From the NCBI GenBank assembly GCA_964555235.1, contig CAZKRU010000044.1, positions 1-35,468 on the forward strand: 35,468 nt of DNA, read 5' to 3'. How positions within the stretch are numbered: position 1 is the stretch's first letter; each line of letters begins with the position of its first letter. The notes beneath the pieces were generated by a model, which searched no databases, was not told the DNA's origin, and worked only from the letters and a program-made list of their open reading frames with translations. Shown here piece after piece: positions 7,700 through 15,603 of the stretch. The position numbers and the translations under genes are program-made. This DNA comes from CAZKRU01 sp964555235. GTDB lineage: Bacteria; Verrucomicrobiota; Verrucomicrobiia; Methylacidiphilales; CAMAQI01.

Positions 7700-9211
7700 T
7701 CAATCCTTTAAGGTCTCGGCGTAGCGTTGGCGCAATTCTTCAGCCCCTTCGTGACGCCCGGTCGCTTCCAGCCGTTTGAGGTAGGTACGCAAGCCTTCGG
7801 TTCCGGGTTGCCCCACTTTCCATGGCCCGGTGCGGGCATGGAAAGGGCCGCCTTCCCGTATGACGGTCCACATCGGATCGACGACGTCGTTGGCGGTTTT
7901 TGCCATCTTTTGCATCTGCTCGTCGTGCCACTGCTGTAACCTCCAGATTCCTTCGCGGCAAATTTCTGGATTTTTTGGGGCAAGATCGTTCTGTTCGTGC
8001 GGATCCGCGACGAGATCAAAGAGCATTTCCTGCGGAAAAAGATGAAAGCCATCGTGATAGGTTCGAATGTAGAGCCATTGATCCCATCGCACGGATCGTT
8101 GACAAACGTGCGCGCATTGACTGATCACCAATTGATCCCGGCCTTGCTCCGTTCCTTTCAGAATGGTTTTTGCGAAGGATTTGCCATCCCAGAGCGGTTG
8201 GATTTCTCCTCCTAAAAGCTCCATCAGGGTTGGCGCGAGATCCAGATTATAATGAAGTCCGGTTGCGCGTTTGCCACGGGCAGCACCGGGAAATTTAATG
8301 ATCATCGGAATGTGACACGTTCCCTCATCGGCCGTTCCATGCTCCGCATAAATTCCGAGCTCCCCTTGGTTTTCCCCGTGATCCGCCGAAATGATAATGG
8401 CCGTCTCTTCGTAAACTCCAGCAGCCTTGAGCATGGCAACGACTTTGCCGATCTGATCGTCGACATAGCGGGTGCCGGTATTGTAGCCGTCAATTAATTG
8501 ACGGAGGCTCTCGCGATCCGTGACTTTCCCGGGCTGGCGGGGATGTTTCGCGCTGGTTTGATCATTGTACATGTTGATATCGAGCGATGTATGGGGTCCT
8601 GTCGCCTGATTGTGTCGCTGGATGACTGCATCGTCATCGAGCCACTTCGGGAGGGGATCCTTTTCAAACGGATTTCCGTACTCCATCGGAACACGATAGG
8701 GGGTATGGGGATCCCAGTAGTTTACATGGAGAAACCAATTTTCCTTGTTGGCATTCTCCTTGATCCACTTTTCGACAATGGGCTGAACCTCCTCCGCAGA
8801 CTCCTGTCCATTCTTTCCTGTGTTATGAATCTCTTTAAAGCCGGCATAATAATGCCACGCCGCATGGCGCTGTCCAAAGGGGCTGATCATCGCCGTATGG
8901 TAGCCCATTTGTTGAAGGCACTTGGCAAGGCCTTGATCGTAAAAGTTGTCTTGAAAATTTCGTCCGGCACCTTGAACTTTTGGCTGAGCCGCCGTTCCCC
9001 CGTGACCAACGACGCCCGTTTGAATCCCAAACCGCCCGGAGTAGAGTGCGGTCCTCGAAGGAAGACAGGGAGCGTCGCAGGTGTAATATCGCTCAAAGAC
9101 CAGACCTTCTGCAGCAATCGCATCGATGGCCGGGCTCGTTTTGCGATGGTAACCGTAGCATCCGAGATGATCGGGGCGTTGACTATCGATATCGATATAG
9201 AGAATTCTCAT
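7700..9211 (-). CDS. Sulfatase (formylglycine-dependent, arylsulfatase family)
   Basis: 503 residues of the alkaline-phosphatase-like sulfatase family. The N-terminal metal site is DIDSQRPDHLGCYGY. The CxPSR signature CLPSRTAL puts the residue converted to formylglycine at Cys49. Later metal-site elements are HVNYWDPHTPY and ISADHGENQGELG. The family hydrolyses sulfate esters of carbohydrates or small molecules using a divalent metal. No signal peptide is present, so a cytoplasmic site of action is likely unless export is unusual. No sulfatase-maturing enzyme gene is in the window. The start ATG overlaps the stop of the IclR-type regulator by one base (TAATG), so expression is coupled to that regulator, which probably responds to a substrate-derived ligand. 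The substrate cannot be named from sequence alone. Confidence 0.92.
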   Translation of the reverse strand: MRILYIDIDSQRPDHLGCYGYHRKTSPAIDAIAAEGLVFERYYTCDAPCLPSRTALYSGRFGIQTGVVGHGGTAAQPKVQGAGRNFQDNFYDQGLAKCLQQMGYHTAMISPFGQRHAAWHYYAGFKEIHNTGKNGQESAEEVQPIVEKWIKENANKENWFLHVNYWDPHTPYRVPMEYGNPFEKDPLPKWLDDDAVIQRHNQATGPHTSLDINMYNDQTSAKHPRQPGKVTDRESLRQLIDGYNTGTRYVDDQIGKVVAMLKAAGVYEETAIIISADHGENQGELGIYAEHGTADEGTCHIPMIIKFPGAARGKRATGLHYNLDLAPTLMELLGGEIQPLWDGKSFAKTILKGTEQGRDQLVISQCAHVCQRSVRWDQWLYIRTYHDGFHLFPQEMLFDLVADPHEQNDLAPKNPEICREGIWRLQQWHDEQMQKMAKTANDVVDPMWTVIREGGPFHARTGPWKVGQPGTEGLRTYLKRLEATGRHEGAEELRQRYAETLKD

Positions 9212-9969
9212 TAGATTTCCTTTGTGAATTTCTTTAAGAGCTCAAGAAGCTGTTTTGGTTGAAGTGGGGGACGAAAGCGATAGATGGAGGCGAGGGCAAG
9301 AACGCCATAAAACTGGTTGTTTTGAAAGAGAGGAACGGCGACCCGCCGCACTCCATTGTGATTGAATGCAGGGTCGCACGCCGTTTTCTCCCTTTGAGCC
9401 TTTGTCATCTTCTGGTGGGCCAACGCGAGAGAAATCGGTTCGCGAAGTCCATCCTTTTTGAAAGAGTTGAGCGCGGTCGACTTCACGAGTGGTTTACCGG
9501 AAAAGGCGTGCCCCAGAAGCGCGACGCAATCGAGCTCTTCATTCCAAGTACGGATAAACCCGGGCCGAGCCTGGACTCGTAATTCAGTTTCGGGAACCTC
9601 CTGACGGATCAATTCCATCCCTCGATTGGAAGTTTCATACCACTCGACCGTACAACTCGTTACTTGGCAAAGCTCGCGCATGGGGGCCTCCAAACGTTGA
9701 CGACGAAGGGTTCGGAGATCTTCGAAAGGAACCAATTTCCAGAGCGCCTGATACCGCTTATCGGCATTTTTTCGAACGAGTCCAAGTTCTTGAAGGGCAC
9801 CGAGTAATCGAAAAACCGACGGTTTCGGAAGTTTTAGGTTTCCCGCCATGGCTTCAAGCGAGACTTCCCTGCCATCCTCAAGCGTCGCCAGAACCGCAAG
9901 TCCCCGGGTTAGAGCGGGCGCTGCTGAATTGAGGTTTGAGGGTAATTCCATTAAAGGAATTAGTACCAT
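9211..9969 (-). CDS. IclR family transcriptional regulator
   Basis: 252 residues. An N-terminal winged helix-turn-helix (about 15-75) begins with the family's hallmark ALTRGLAVLATLEDG and contains AMAGNLKLPKPSVFRLLGAL. A C-terminal effector domain follows (about 90-250), with GVRRVAVPLFQNNQFYGVLALAS near its end. IclR proteins bind a small organic effector and repress or activate adjacent catabolic genes. The stop overlaps the sulfatase start, so the two form an operon and the regulator probably controls it. Two starts are possible, 9969 and ATG 9951 (residue 7); neither has a clear ribosome site. A palindrome at 9943-9962 overlaps the first codons and could be an autoregulatory operator. Confidence 0.88.
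   Translation of the reverse strand: MVLIPLMELPSNLNSAAPALTRGLAVLATLEDGREVSLEAMAGNLKLPKPSVFRLLGALQELGLVRKNADKRYQALWKLVPFEDLRTLRRQRLEAPMRELCQVTSCTVEWYETSNRGMELIRQEVPETELRVQARPGFIRTWNEELDCVALLGHAFSGKPLVKSTALNSFKKDGLREPISLALAHQKMTKAQREKTACDPAFNHNGVRRVAVPLFQNNQFYGVLALASIYRFRPPLQPKQLLELLKKFTKEI
9943..9962. promoter_or_regulatory. Palindrome at the iclR-type gene start, possible operator
   Basis: TAATTCC and GGAATTA form a perfect 7-base inverted repeat with a six-base spacer (ATTAAA), overlapping codons 3-9 of the IclR-type regulator. IclR proteins commonly bind AT-rich palindromes of this size near their own start. It could instead be chance coding sequence; only one copy was seen. Confidence 0.3.
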
Positions 9970-10033
9970 ATATGAAATATAAGGTCAAAGCCTTTTTTAG
10001 CATGGATTGACTTTTGTCATTTGGCTGGAGGCT

Positions 10034-10080
10034 GGTAGGGCGACCGCTCCGAGGGCGCCGTGCCTCCATCGGTGCCTACC
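10034..10080. repeat. GGTAGGG/CCTACC palindromic element
   Basis: Starts with GGTAGGGCGACC and ends with CCTACC, with CG-rich pairing segments inside. It belongs to the same family as the elements at 14721, 29499, 32977 and 34213. It sits 18 bases beyond the stop of the phosphatase gene, between it and the IclR-type gene that reads away on the same strand, and may act as a transcription stop for the leftward operon. Confidence 0.75.
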
Positions 10081-10097
10081 GAGGTTGCGGCAGCTTA

Positions 10098-11762
10098 TTA
10101 AGCTCGTCCCACCAAGTCGGCGGAGAGCAGGAGTTCGGTTCCCGGTTCCTGGGATTGGTGATCCACAATGGAGAAGGTCTGGCGAAGAATGAGGAGTCCC
10201 ATTCCACCCGGGCGAAGCTCGCTTGGGTTTCGTTCGGGAAGCGATTCGACTTTAAATTGTTTTCCGAAGTCACGCATGCGAAAATTCAGTTTGTTTTCCT
10301 CAATCGCCGCAGAAATTTCGATCGGCTGTCCCGGTTTACCTTCATAGGCGTGACGAAGAACATTGGTGAAGGCTTCATCAAAGGCGAGAACGATCTGACC
10401 GCGGTCGAGATCGGGAAGTCCGGCATGCATGCACCATCCTTCAACAAAGGAACGGACAATTTTGCAATTTTTCGGTTCGGAAGAGACCTTCATGTGGTGG
10501 GGAGGGGTGCAGGCGAGAATTCCGAGACAGGCGTCATCGTGAAGATTCTCGCTATCGACAAATTGGTGCCAGGTATTCCAAGCATGCTCCAAAACAATCC
10601 CGGGAAGTCCGAGTCCCATGGAGGAGACGAGCCGCTCAAAGCCGTACTCTTCCTCAGCCAGATTGCGTCCTTCATTGATTCCGTCGCTACAGAGAATCCA
10701 GCGCTCTCCCGGAAGGCAGGGGACCTTGGTGCTTTGGTAATGGTAATTGGCAAAAACGCCGAGCGGCAGCGCCGAGGCAATGCTTTGATGTTTCCAACTC
10801 TGACCCTCCCAACGCCAGGGCGAAAACTGACCGGCACAGAGAATTTCCATCTGCTCGGATTCCGGCTCGTAGAGTAAAAAAGTCGTTGCGACGAAGCGTC
10901 CGGAGCTCAGACGGGAACAGAGATTATGATTGAGGGTATTGACGAGATCTGTGAGGTTTCTTTGAGAAAGCGTGGCGAGAGCGCTTAGTTCACCAATCAC
11001 TTGTGCCGTGGTCAGCGCGGCCGGAATCCCTTTCCCGGAAACGTCCCCAACCGCAAAGAGGACGGCATGATTGGCCAAGGGAATGACGGCATAGAAATCT
11101 CCCCCCAAGGTCCGGGCCGCCTGGTAATGCACATGAAGTTCGGCGCGAGGAAGTGTCGTTGATTGGGGAGGGAGAAATGATTTTTGAATTTCGTGAGCGA
11201 GTGTAAGCTCTCGCTGCATTCGGGATTCATCGGCGCGAAGTCGTTCCCGTTCCAGACGCACGAAGGCACTGGTCACCAATCCGGCGAGCCCTTCGAAAAT
11301 TTCCTGATCCAAATCGGTAAACGTTGGCGTATGGATCGGATTGATCCCTTGAATGACCCCGAGACAATGTTCCCGTTCCAAGAGCGGCATACAGATCATG
11401 GCGCGGGTGACGAAGCCGGTCTTTTTATCCATACTCCGCATAAAGCGCGGATCATTTTGAACATCATCGATCCGGACCGTCTTCTTTTCTTGAAAAACGT
11501 GACCGGCGATTCCCTTGTCCCACGGAATTCGAACGGTATGAATCGCTTCGTCCTGCTCACCGCGGGCCGAGTAGATAATCAATTCTTTCGTTGCAGGATC
11601 GGGAACATACATCGAGCAGGTTTCCGTCTGCATCATCTGGATGGAGTGGCGTAGCAGATGCTCCACAATCGAATCCAAATCCGTGCAGGCAATCAGCCCC
11701 TTGGCCGCTTCCATCAGGGCCCGGTAGCGATCCTGCAGATTTTGGGGCGTTGCAGTGGACAT
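10098..11762 (-). CDS. GAF - SpoIIE/RsbU-type phosphatase - HATPase fusion protein
   Basis: 554 residues, cytoplasmic. A GAF sensor domain (about 20-175) is followed by a short coiled coil with AHEIQKSFLPP. A PP2C-type SpoIIE phosphatase comes next (about 205-400), with metal-binding GGDFY, GDVSGKGIPAAL and CSDGINEG. Last is an RsbW-like HATPase (about 425-550), with LAFDEAFTNVLRHAY, RDFGKQF and GGMGLLIL. This one chain therefore holds both the phosphatase that activates a STAS antagonist and the serine-kinase-type module that would inactivate it. It starts five bases after the mlaD-like gene. A STAS protein with a conserved phosphoserine site heads the same run. The obvious inference is that the pair forms a partner-switch; whether its output is a sigma factor or the Mla transporter itself is open. 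Confidence 0.9.
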   Translation of the reverse strand: MSTATPQNLQDRYRALMEAAKGLIACTDLDSIVEHLLRHSIQMMQTETCSMYVPDPATKELIIYSARGEQDEAIHTVRIPWDKGIAGHVFQEKKTVRIDDVQNDPRFMRSMDKKTGFVTRAMICMPLLEREHCLGVIQGINPIHTPTFTDLDQEIFEGLAGLVTSAFVRLERERLRADESRMQRELTLAHEIQKSFLPPQSTTLPRAELHVHYQAARTLGGDFYAVIPLANHAVLFAVGDVSGKGIPAALTTAQVIGELSALATLSQRNLTDLVNTLNHNLCSRLSSGRFVATTFLLYEPESEQMEILCAGQFSPWRWEGQSWKHQSIASALPLGVFANYHYQSTKVPCLPGERWILCSDGINEGRNLAEEEYGFERLVSSMGLGLPGIVLEHAWNTWHQFVDSENLHDDACLGILACTPPHHMKVSSEPKNCKIVRSFVEGWCMHAGLPDLDRGQIVLAFDEAFTNVLRHAYEGKPGQPIEISAAIEENKLNFRMRDFGKQFKVESLPERNPSELRPGGMGLLILRQTFSIVDHQSQEPGTELLLSADLVGRA

Positions 11763-11767
11763 CGATG

Positions 11768-12610
11768 TTAAGGATGTTTGCGTGATTTTTCTTCAGACTT
11801 TTCAGTCGGAGGAGCAATCGGAAGGGCCCGAGTAGCCTTGAGAATTTCTTCTTCGGTCGGAAGTTTATTCGGTTCGCCGCCCCAGATCAAACGCCAGGGA
11901 CGTTCGCCGAGTGTGGAAGTAATTCCTTTGGCCTGAGTGGTCACGACTTTCAAGTTGTCGGTAATGACTTTTAAGTTGGCAACCGATTTTCGGATCTGTT
12001 CTTTTCCTTCCGGAGTGCCGACAATACTGACAAGGTCGTTTCCGCTTTCGAGCAGATCATGCATTTGAGTGAGCATGGCCGGAAGTGATTGATCGAGGGA
12101 GGCCGAGATGGTTTCCAGTCGTAGCGCAATCGGTTGAAGATCGACAAGCAGTTGCTTGGCATAAGGGGCGAGATCGGTCAGTTCGACGAGATCTTCCCCT
12201 TCCAAAACGGTTCCGGCGGCGAGGAGCTCCGCATCCGGGCGTCCCGGAATGAGTCCGATGTAACGGGATCCGAGGAGTCCATCCTGTTTTACGGCGACTT
12301 TGACATCATTCCCGATCTCCAAGACTTGAGTCAATTCGAGCTCGATCTGAATACAAGCGACGCTGCGTTCGCGAAGGGTCTGTTCTTTGCGTGGGAGGAC
12401 CCGGATGGATCGAACGCGTCCAACGGGAGCTCCGGCATATTTGACGGTGGAGTTAATGTTAATCCCCGTGACGCTCGAGAAATTCACAATGAGACGGCGC
12501 TGTCCTGAGGAGACGCTGAATTTTCCAAGAACCATCGCCAATGAGGCGACAAGGAGCAGGGAGGCGATAATCACGCTTGTAGCGATCCATCGTTCAGTTT
12601 GGGCTTTCAT
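11768..12610 (-). CDS. mlaD: MlaD-like MCE-domain substrate-binding protein
   Basis: 280 residues. An N-terminal membrane helix (about 10-30) anchors a periplasmic MCE domain (about 38-125), with FSSVTGININSTVKYAGAPVG and QDGLLGSRYIGLIPG. A helical region and a polar C-terminal tail rich in Pro, Glu and Lys follow. MlaD forms a hexameric ring on the MlaFE transporter and passes phospholipids between the membranes. The C-terminal extension (about 150-280, with repeated amphipathic helices) is longer than in E. coli MlaD and may lengthen the channel. It is encoded 10 bases after the ATPase and 5 bases before the phosphatase. No MlaC or MlaA gene is in the window. Confidence 0.88.
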   Translation of the reverse strand: MKAQTERWIATSVIIASLLLVASLAMVLGKFSVSSGQRRLIVNFSSVTGININSTVKYAGAPVGRVRSIRVLPRKEQTLRERSVACIQIELELTQVLEIGNDVKVAVKQDGLLGSRYIGLIPGRPDAELLAAGTVLEGEDLVELTDLAPYAKQLLVDLQPIALRLETISASLDQSLPAMLTQMHDLLESGNDLVSIVGTPEGKEQIRKSVANLKVITDNLKVVTTQAKGITSTLGERPWRLIWGGEPNKLPTEEEILKATRALPIAPPTEKSEEKSRKHP

Positions 12611-12620
12611 AGTTCAGTCC

Positions 12621-13430
12621 TCAGGTTGATTGCAAAAGGCGTTTTAAGTAATCGTCCTTGGAGAGGCGCAGTGGAATCGGTCCATCGGCTTCTCCATTAA
12701 CGAATTGTTTTAAGACCGGGTCCGGATTATTCCGGATTTCGTCGGGGGTTCCTTCCGCGATCACGCGTCCTTGATAGAGCATGATCATTCGGGAAGCGAT
12801 TCGAAAGGCGCTGGTCATATCATGAGTGACCACCACCGCAGTAATGCCGAGTTTTTTGGTTAAATCGGAAACAAGCGTATCGATGACAGCGGTCATCACC
12901 GGATCGAGTCCCGCAGTCGGTTCATCGCAGAAAAGGATTTGAGGATCGAGCGCCAGAGCACGGGCCAAGCCGACGCGTTTTTTCATTCCACCGCTAAGCT
13001 GGGCCGGTTTGAGATGTTCAAAACCGGTCAGCCCGACGAGCTCCAGCTTCATTTTGACGACGAGGTCTGCGATACTGGCATTCACGTAGCTCGACTCGAG
13101 AATCGGCATCGCGATATTTTCACCCACGGTCATGGAGTTAAACAGTGCGCCACTTTGAAAGAGAAGTCCCACTTTGCTGCGAACGAGATTTAAGCCATTT
13201 TCATCGAGGGTGCTGATATCTTGTCCGAGAATTCGAATCTCTCCGGAATCGGGACGTGTCAGCCCGACCAGGTGACGCAAGAGCGTGCTTTTGCCGCAAC
13301 CGCTTCCTCCCATGATCACAAGGGTTTCGCCCCGCTCGATTTTGAAATTGATATCCGCCAACACGGTGCGATTCCCAAATCGTTTGATCAGGTTCTTCAC
13401 TTCAAGCGCCGGTGTTTTGGGAAGGCTCAT
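12621..13430 (-). CDS. mlaF: MlaF-like ABC transporter ATPase
   Basis: 269-residue ABC ATPase. Walker A is GGSGCGKSTLLRH (about 36-48), the Q-loop lies in LLFQSGALFNSMTVGEN, the signature is LSGGMKKRVGLARAL, Walker B is ILFCDEPTAGLDP, and the switch histidine is in VVVTHDM. The SGALFNSMTVGENIAMP region and LSGGMKKR signature are typical of the Mla/Ttg2A group rather than of nutrient importers. It energises phospholipid movement by the MlaE permease, encoded six bases upstream. In E. coli this ATPase is stabilised by the STAS protein MlaB, which binds it. A STAS gene lies at the head of this same operon, so the contact may be conserved here. Confidence 0.93.
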   Translation of the reverse strand: MSLPKTPALEVKNLIKRFGNRTVLADINFKIERGETLVIMGGSGCGKSTLLRHLVGLTRPDSGEIRILGQDISTLDENGLNLVRSKVGLLFQSGALFNSMTVGENIAMPILESSYVNASIADLVVKMKLELVGLTGFEHLKPAQLSGGMKKRVGLARALALDPQILFCDEPTAGLDPVMTAVIDTLVSDLTKKLGITAVVVTHDMTSAFRIASRMIMLYQGRVIAEGTPDEIRNNPDPVLKQFVNGEADGPIPLRLSKDDYLKRLLQST

Positions 13431-13436
13431 TAGGTT

Positions 13437-14171
13437 TTAGAGGAAATAGAAGAGGGCGGTGAGAAGACAGTCCGTGGCGAGCATGGCGGTGAGGGATTGA
13501 ACGACCGAGGTCGTCGTCGCTTTTCCAACCCCTTCGGCTCCCCCTTCGACTTTCATTCCCTGAAGACAGGAGATGTATCCGATGAGAACCCCGAAGATCA
13601 GGCTTTTGAGAAGTCCGCTGAGAAGGTCGCGAAGGATCACGGCTTGAATGAGGCGGCTTCCGTAAAAGAAAGGATCCGTGCCGAGACTGAAGACCGAGAT
13701 GAGAGCGCCTCCGACGAGTCCGAGGCATTCGCCGATGATCGTCAGACACGGGAGCATGATGGTCATCGCAATGATGCGCGGGGCGACGAGATAACGAACG
13801 GGATCGACGGCCATGACTTCCAAGGCATCGATCTCTTCCGAGACGCGCATCGTTCCGAGTTCGGCCGTCACCGAAGAGCCGGAACGTCCGATGACGATGA
13901 CCGCGGTGATGAGGGGACCGATTTCACGAAACATGGAGACTCCGACCAAATCAGCAACGAAGTCGACCGCTCCAAATTTTTGAAGCTGGTAGCTCCCTTG
14001 CATCGCCAAAACCACTCCCATGAAAAGACAGGCCAGGCCAACGGTTGGCAGCGCGAGGACTCCGATGTGAGTCATCTGCTCGAAAATAGCATTGGGACGA
14101 AGCAGCGAGGGTCTTCGAATCCCCTTTCCACACCAATAAACAAACTTGGAGGCGAGCTGAAAGCTGTCCAT
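13437..14171 (-). CDS. mlaE: MlaE-like ABC permease
   Basis: 244 residues, with about five to six membrane helices and the MlaE/YrbE core: GVLALPTVGLACLFMGVVLAMQ, then IGPLITAVIVIGRSGSSVTAELGTM and EEIDALEVMAVDP (the cytoplasmic loop that contacts the ATPase). It ends with a hydrophobic helix at the extreme C-terminus. It is the inner-membrane permease of an MCE-type phospholipid transporter and pairs with the MlaF-like and MlaD-like proteins encoded directly after it. It starts eight bases after the STAS gene, so all four reading frames are probably on one transcript. Confidence 0.92.
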   Translation of the reverse strand: MDSFQLASKFVYWCGKGIRRPSLLRPNAIFEQMTHIGVLALPTVGLACLFMGVVLAMQGSYQLQKFGAVDFVADLVGVSMFREIGPLITAVIVIGRSGSSVTAELGTMRVSEEIDALEVMAVDPVRYLVAPRIIAMTIMLPCLTIIGECLGLVGGALISVFSLGTDPFFYGSRLIQAVILRDLLSGLLKSLIFGVLIGYISCLQGMKVEGGAEGVGKATTTSVVQSLTAMLATDCLLTALFYFL

Positions 14172-14179
14172 GAAAAGCC

Positions 14180-14515
14180 TTAGGCGGCAGCGTTCAGGGC
14201 GGTGGCGGTATCCGGATAAATGCTGAAAATTTCATCGAGTCGGACAATCGCGAAGGAATTTTTAATCCGGGGAGCAAGTCCTGAGATCAGAAGCTTGCCA
14301 TTGTACGTTTGGCTCGCTTGGAAGTATTCGATCAGCGTTGCAAGCCCCGAGGAATCGATGTAGCTGACTCCGGAAAAATCAATGAGAAGACGGGGACACT
14401 TGGCCGTCGTATGCTTTTTCAGTTGTTGGCGGAGGTTGGGGGAGGACTCCAGGTCAATATCGCCCAGAAGAGTCAGTACGGTCACAGCGCCTTCAACTTT
14501 TTCGGACATTTGCAT
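14180..14515 (-). CDS. STAS-domain protein, MlaB-like or anti-sigma-factor antagonist
   Basis: About 111 residues from the ATG at 14515, chosen because STAS homology begins right after it; a longer frame would run into non-homologous sequence. The single STAS domain has VLTLLGDIDLESSP, LLIDFSGVSYIDSSGLATLI and LLISGLAP. The IDSSG motif has serines at 55 and 56; in SpoIIAA the second serine of this motif is phosphorylated by its kinase. It is first in a run with mlaE, mlaF, mlaD and a phosphatase-HATPase protein. In E. coli the STAS protein MlaB is a subunit of the Mla transporter. Here the intact phospho-site and the adjacent phosphatase suggest that a MlaB-like subunit may be switched by phosphorylation, or that this is a sigma-control antagonist merely sharing the operon. 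Confidence 0.87.
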   Translation of the reverse strand: MQMSEKVEGAVTVLTLLGDIDLESSPNLRQQLKKHTTAKCPRLLIDFSGVSYIDSSGLATLIEYFQASQTYNGKLLISGLAPRIKNSFAIVRLDEIFSIYPDTATALNAAA

Positions 14516-14576
14516 GGGGAAAGGCTTAGCCGTCAAATGGATGGGTGAAAAGCCCTTTTTTAGCCTAAGGGTGTGA

Positions 14577-14681
14577 ATCCGCAGATTTTCACAGATTGAC
14601 ACAGATTTCAGATCAGTGGATCAAACAGTCTGATTTAGATCTTCCAAAAAATCTGTGACAATCTGAGTAAATCTGTGGATA
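14577..14681. repeat. CACAGATT-type long inverted repeat
   Basis: Two 33-base arms (about 14577-14609 and 14649-14681), each reading ATCC-CAGATTT--CAGATTG-CACAGATTT in opposite orientation with about six mismatches, surround a loop of some 40 bases. The DNA or RNA could fold into a long hairpin. It lies in the 287-base gap between larE and the STAS gene, and could interrupt transcription between them. Confidence 0.7.
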
Positions 14682-14720
14682 AATTTCTGCTGTTGTGCGG
14701 AACTGACTCCCCTCAGATTT

Positions 14721-14783
14721 GGTAGGGCGACTTCTCCGAAGGCGCCGACACCCGCACGGCTCGCCCGGAGGTCGAGCCCTACC
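14721..14783. repeat. GGTAGGG/CCCTACC palindromic element
   Basis: Begins GGTAGGGCGACTTCTCCGAAG and ends GAGCCCTACC, with an internal CTTC-GAAG hairpin. Same family as the copies at 10034, 29499, 32977 and 34213. It lies 19 bases beyond the stop of larE. Together with the neighbouring CACAGATT repeat it fills most of this intergenic gap; no gene is evident between. Confidence 0.75.
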
Positions 14784-14802
14784 ATTCGGATTTTAATACT
14801 GC

Positions 14803-15603
14803 TCATCTCAGCGATGCCCCTTGGTATGGCGTTGAATCAAAAAGAACATCTTCAAACCCGAGCGCTTCAATCGGTTTTCGTAATTCCGCTTGAAGGGCCA
14901 AATCCATCAAGCGCGGATGCTCATCGGGAGCGACTTGAATCCGGGCGGTGGTTCCGAGGTGGCGTAAGCGTACGATGCGAAATCCCGCTTCGCGAAGAAC
15001 GGTTTCTCCAGCTTCAATTTGCCGCAAGGCTTCGAGGGTGACCGGTTGACCGGGGGGAAGTCTGGAGGAGAGACACGGTTGGGCCGGTTTATCCGCAACA
15101 GAGAGTCCGGCTTCACGTGACAAGGTTCGGATTTCAGCTTTGGTGAGCTGCGCATCGCGGAGGGGAGCCAGGATTTGAAACTTCTCGGCGGCTTCTCTTC
15201 CGGGGCGGACTTCTCCGAGGTCGTCGGCATTTTCGCCATAGGCGAGGACCGTAAAGCCTTCGGATTTCGCGTGGGATTCCATTCGCAAGAAAAGTTCACT
15301 CTTACAAAAATAACAACGGTTTCCAGAATTGGCGACGTAGCGAGGATCGCTCATCTCTTGAGTTTGAAGAATTTCCAGAGGCCAGTTTTGGATTTGAGCC
15401 AGTTCCGTGGCAAGTCGGAGTTCTTCGCGAGGCAAACTAGGAGAATCAGCAAGGACGGCTTTGACTCGAGGGGCCCCGGATTTCATGGCCGCATGGACCA
15501 GATAAGCGCTGTCGACGCCTCCCGAATAAGCGATTAAAAGCGAGGGGAAGGAGCGAAGTTGCTCCAGAAGTGCGTTTTCTTTACGTGCTGCTTCACTTGG
15601 CAT
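14803..15603 (-). CDS. larE: LarE family ATP-dependent sacrificial sulfur transferase
   Basis: 266 residues from the ATG at 15603, chosen because it overlaps the end of the preceding gene by 11 bases and homology starts just after; a longer frame would run deep into that gene. The PP-loop SGGVDSAYLVHAA is near the N-terminus. NRCYFCKSELF and PCLSSRLPPG carry the family's cysteines. LarE proteins adenylate and sulfurise the pyridinium carboxylate precursor of the nickel-pincer cofactor of lactate racemase, some giving up a cysteine sulfur. The lactate racemase and the larB and larC genes are not in the window, and close homologues occur without them, so the actual substrate here is uncertain. 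It follows the YnbE-YdbL-like gene and is probably cotranscribed with it. Confidence 0.87.
   Translation of the reverse strand: MPSEAARKENALLEQLRSFPSLLIAYSGGVDSAYLVHAAMKSGAPRVKAVLADSPSLPREELRLATELAQIQNWPLEILQTQEMSDPRYVANSGNRCYFCKSELFLRMESHAKSEGFTVLAYGENADDLGEVRPGREAAEKFQILAPLRDAQLTKAEIRTLSREAGLSVADKPAQPCLSSRLPPGQPVTLEALRQIEAGETVLREAGFRIVRLRHLGTTARIQVAPDEHPRLMDLALQAELRKPIEALGFEDVLFDSTPYQGASLR

Noticed and set aside
8498..9214. 238-residue frame on the plus strand inside the sulfatase gene
   Set aside because: Antisense to a well-supported gene; no domain or ribosome site.
10014..10877. 287-residue frame on the plus strand
   Set aside because: Begins inside a palindromic repeat and runs antisense to the HATPase/phosphatase coding sequence.
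13497..14183. 228-residue plus-strand frame
   Set aside because: Rich in Asp, Arg and His, as expected for the complement of a membrane-protein gene (mlaE); shadow.
14621..14806. 61-residue minus-strand frame between larE and the STAS gene
   Set aside because: It is made of the CACAGATT and GGTAGGG repeats and has no independent coding evidence.
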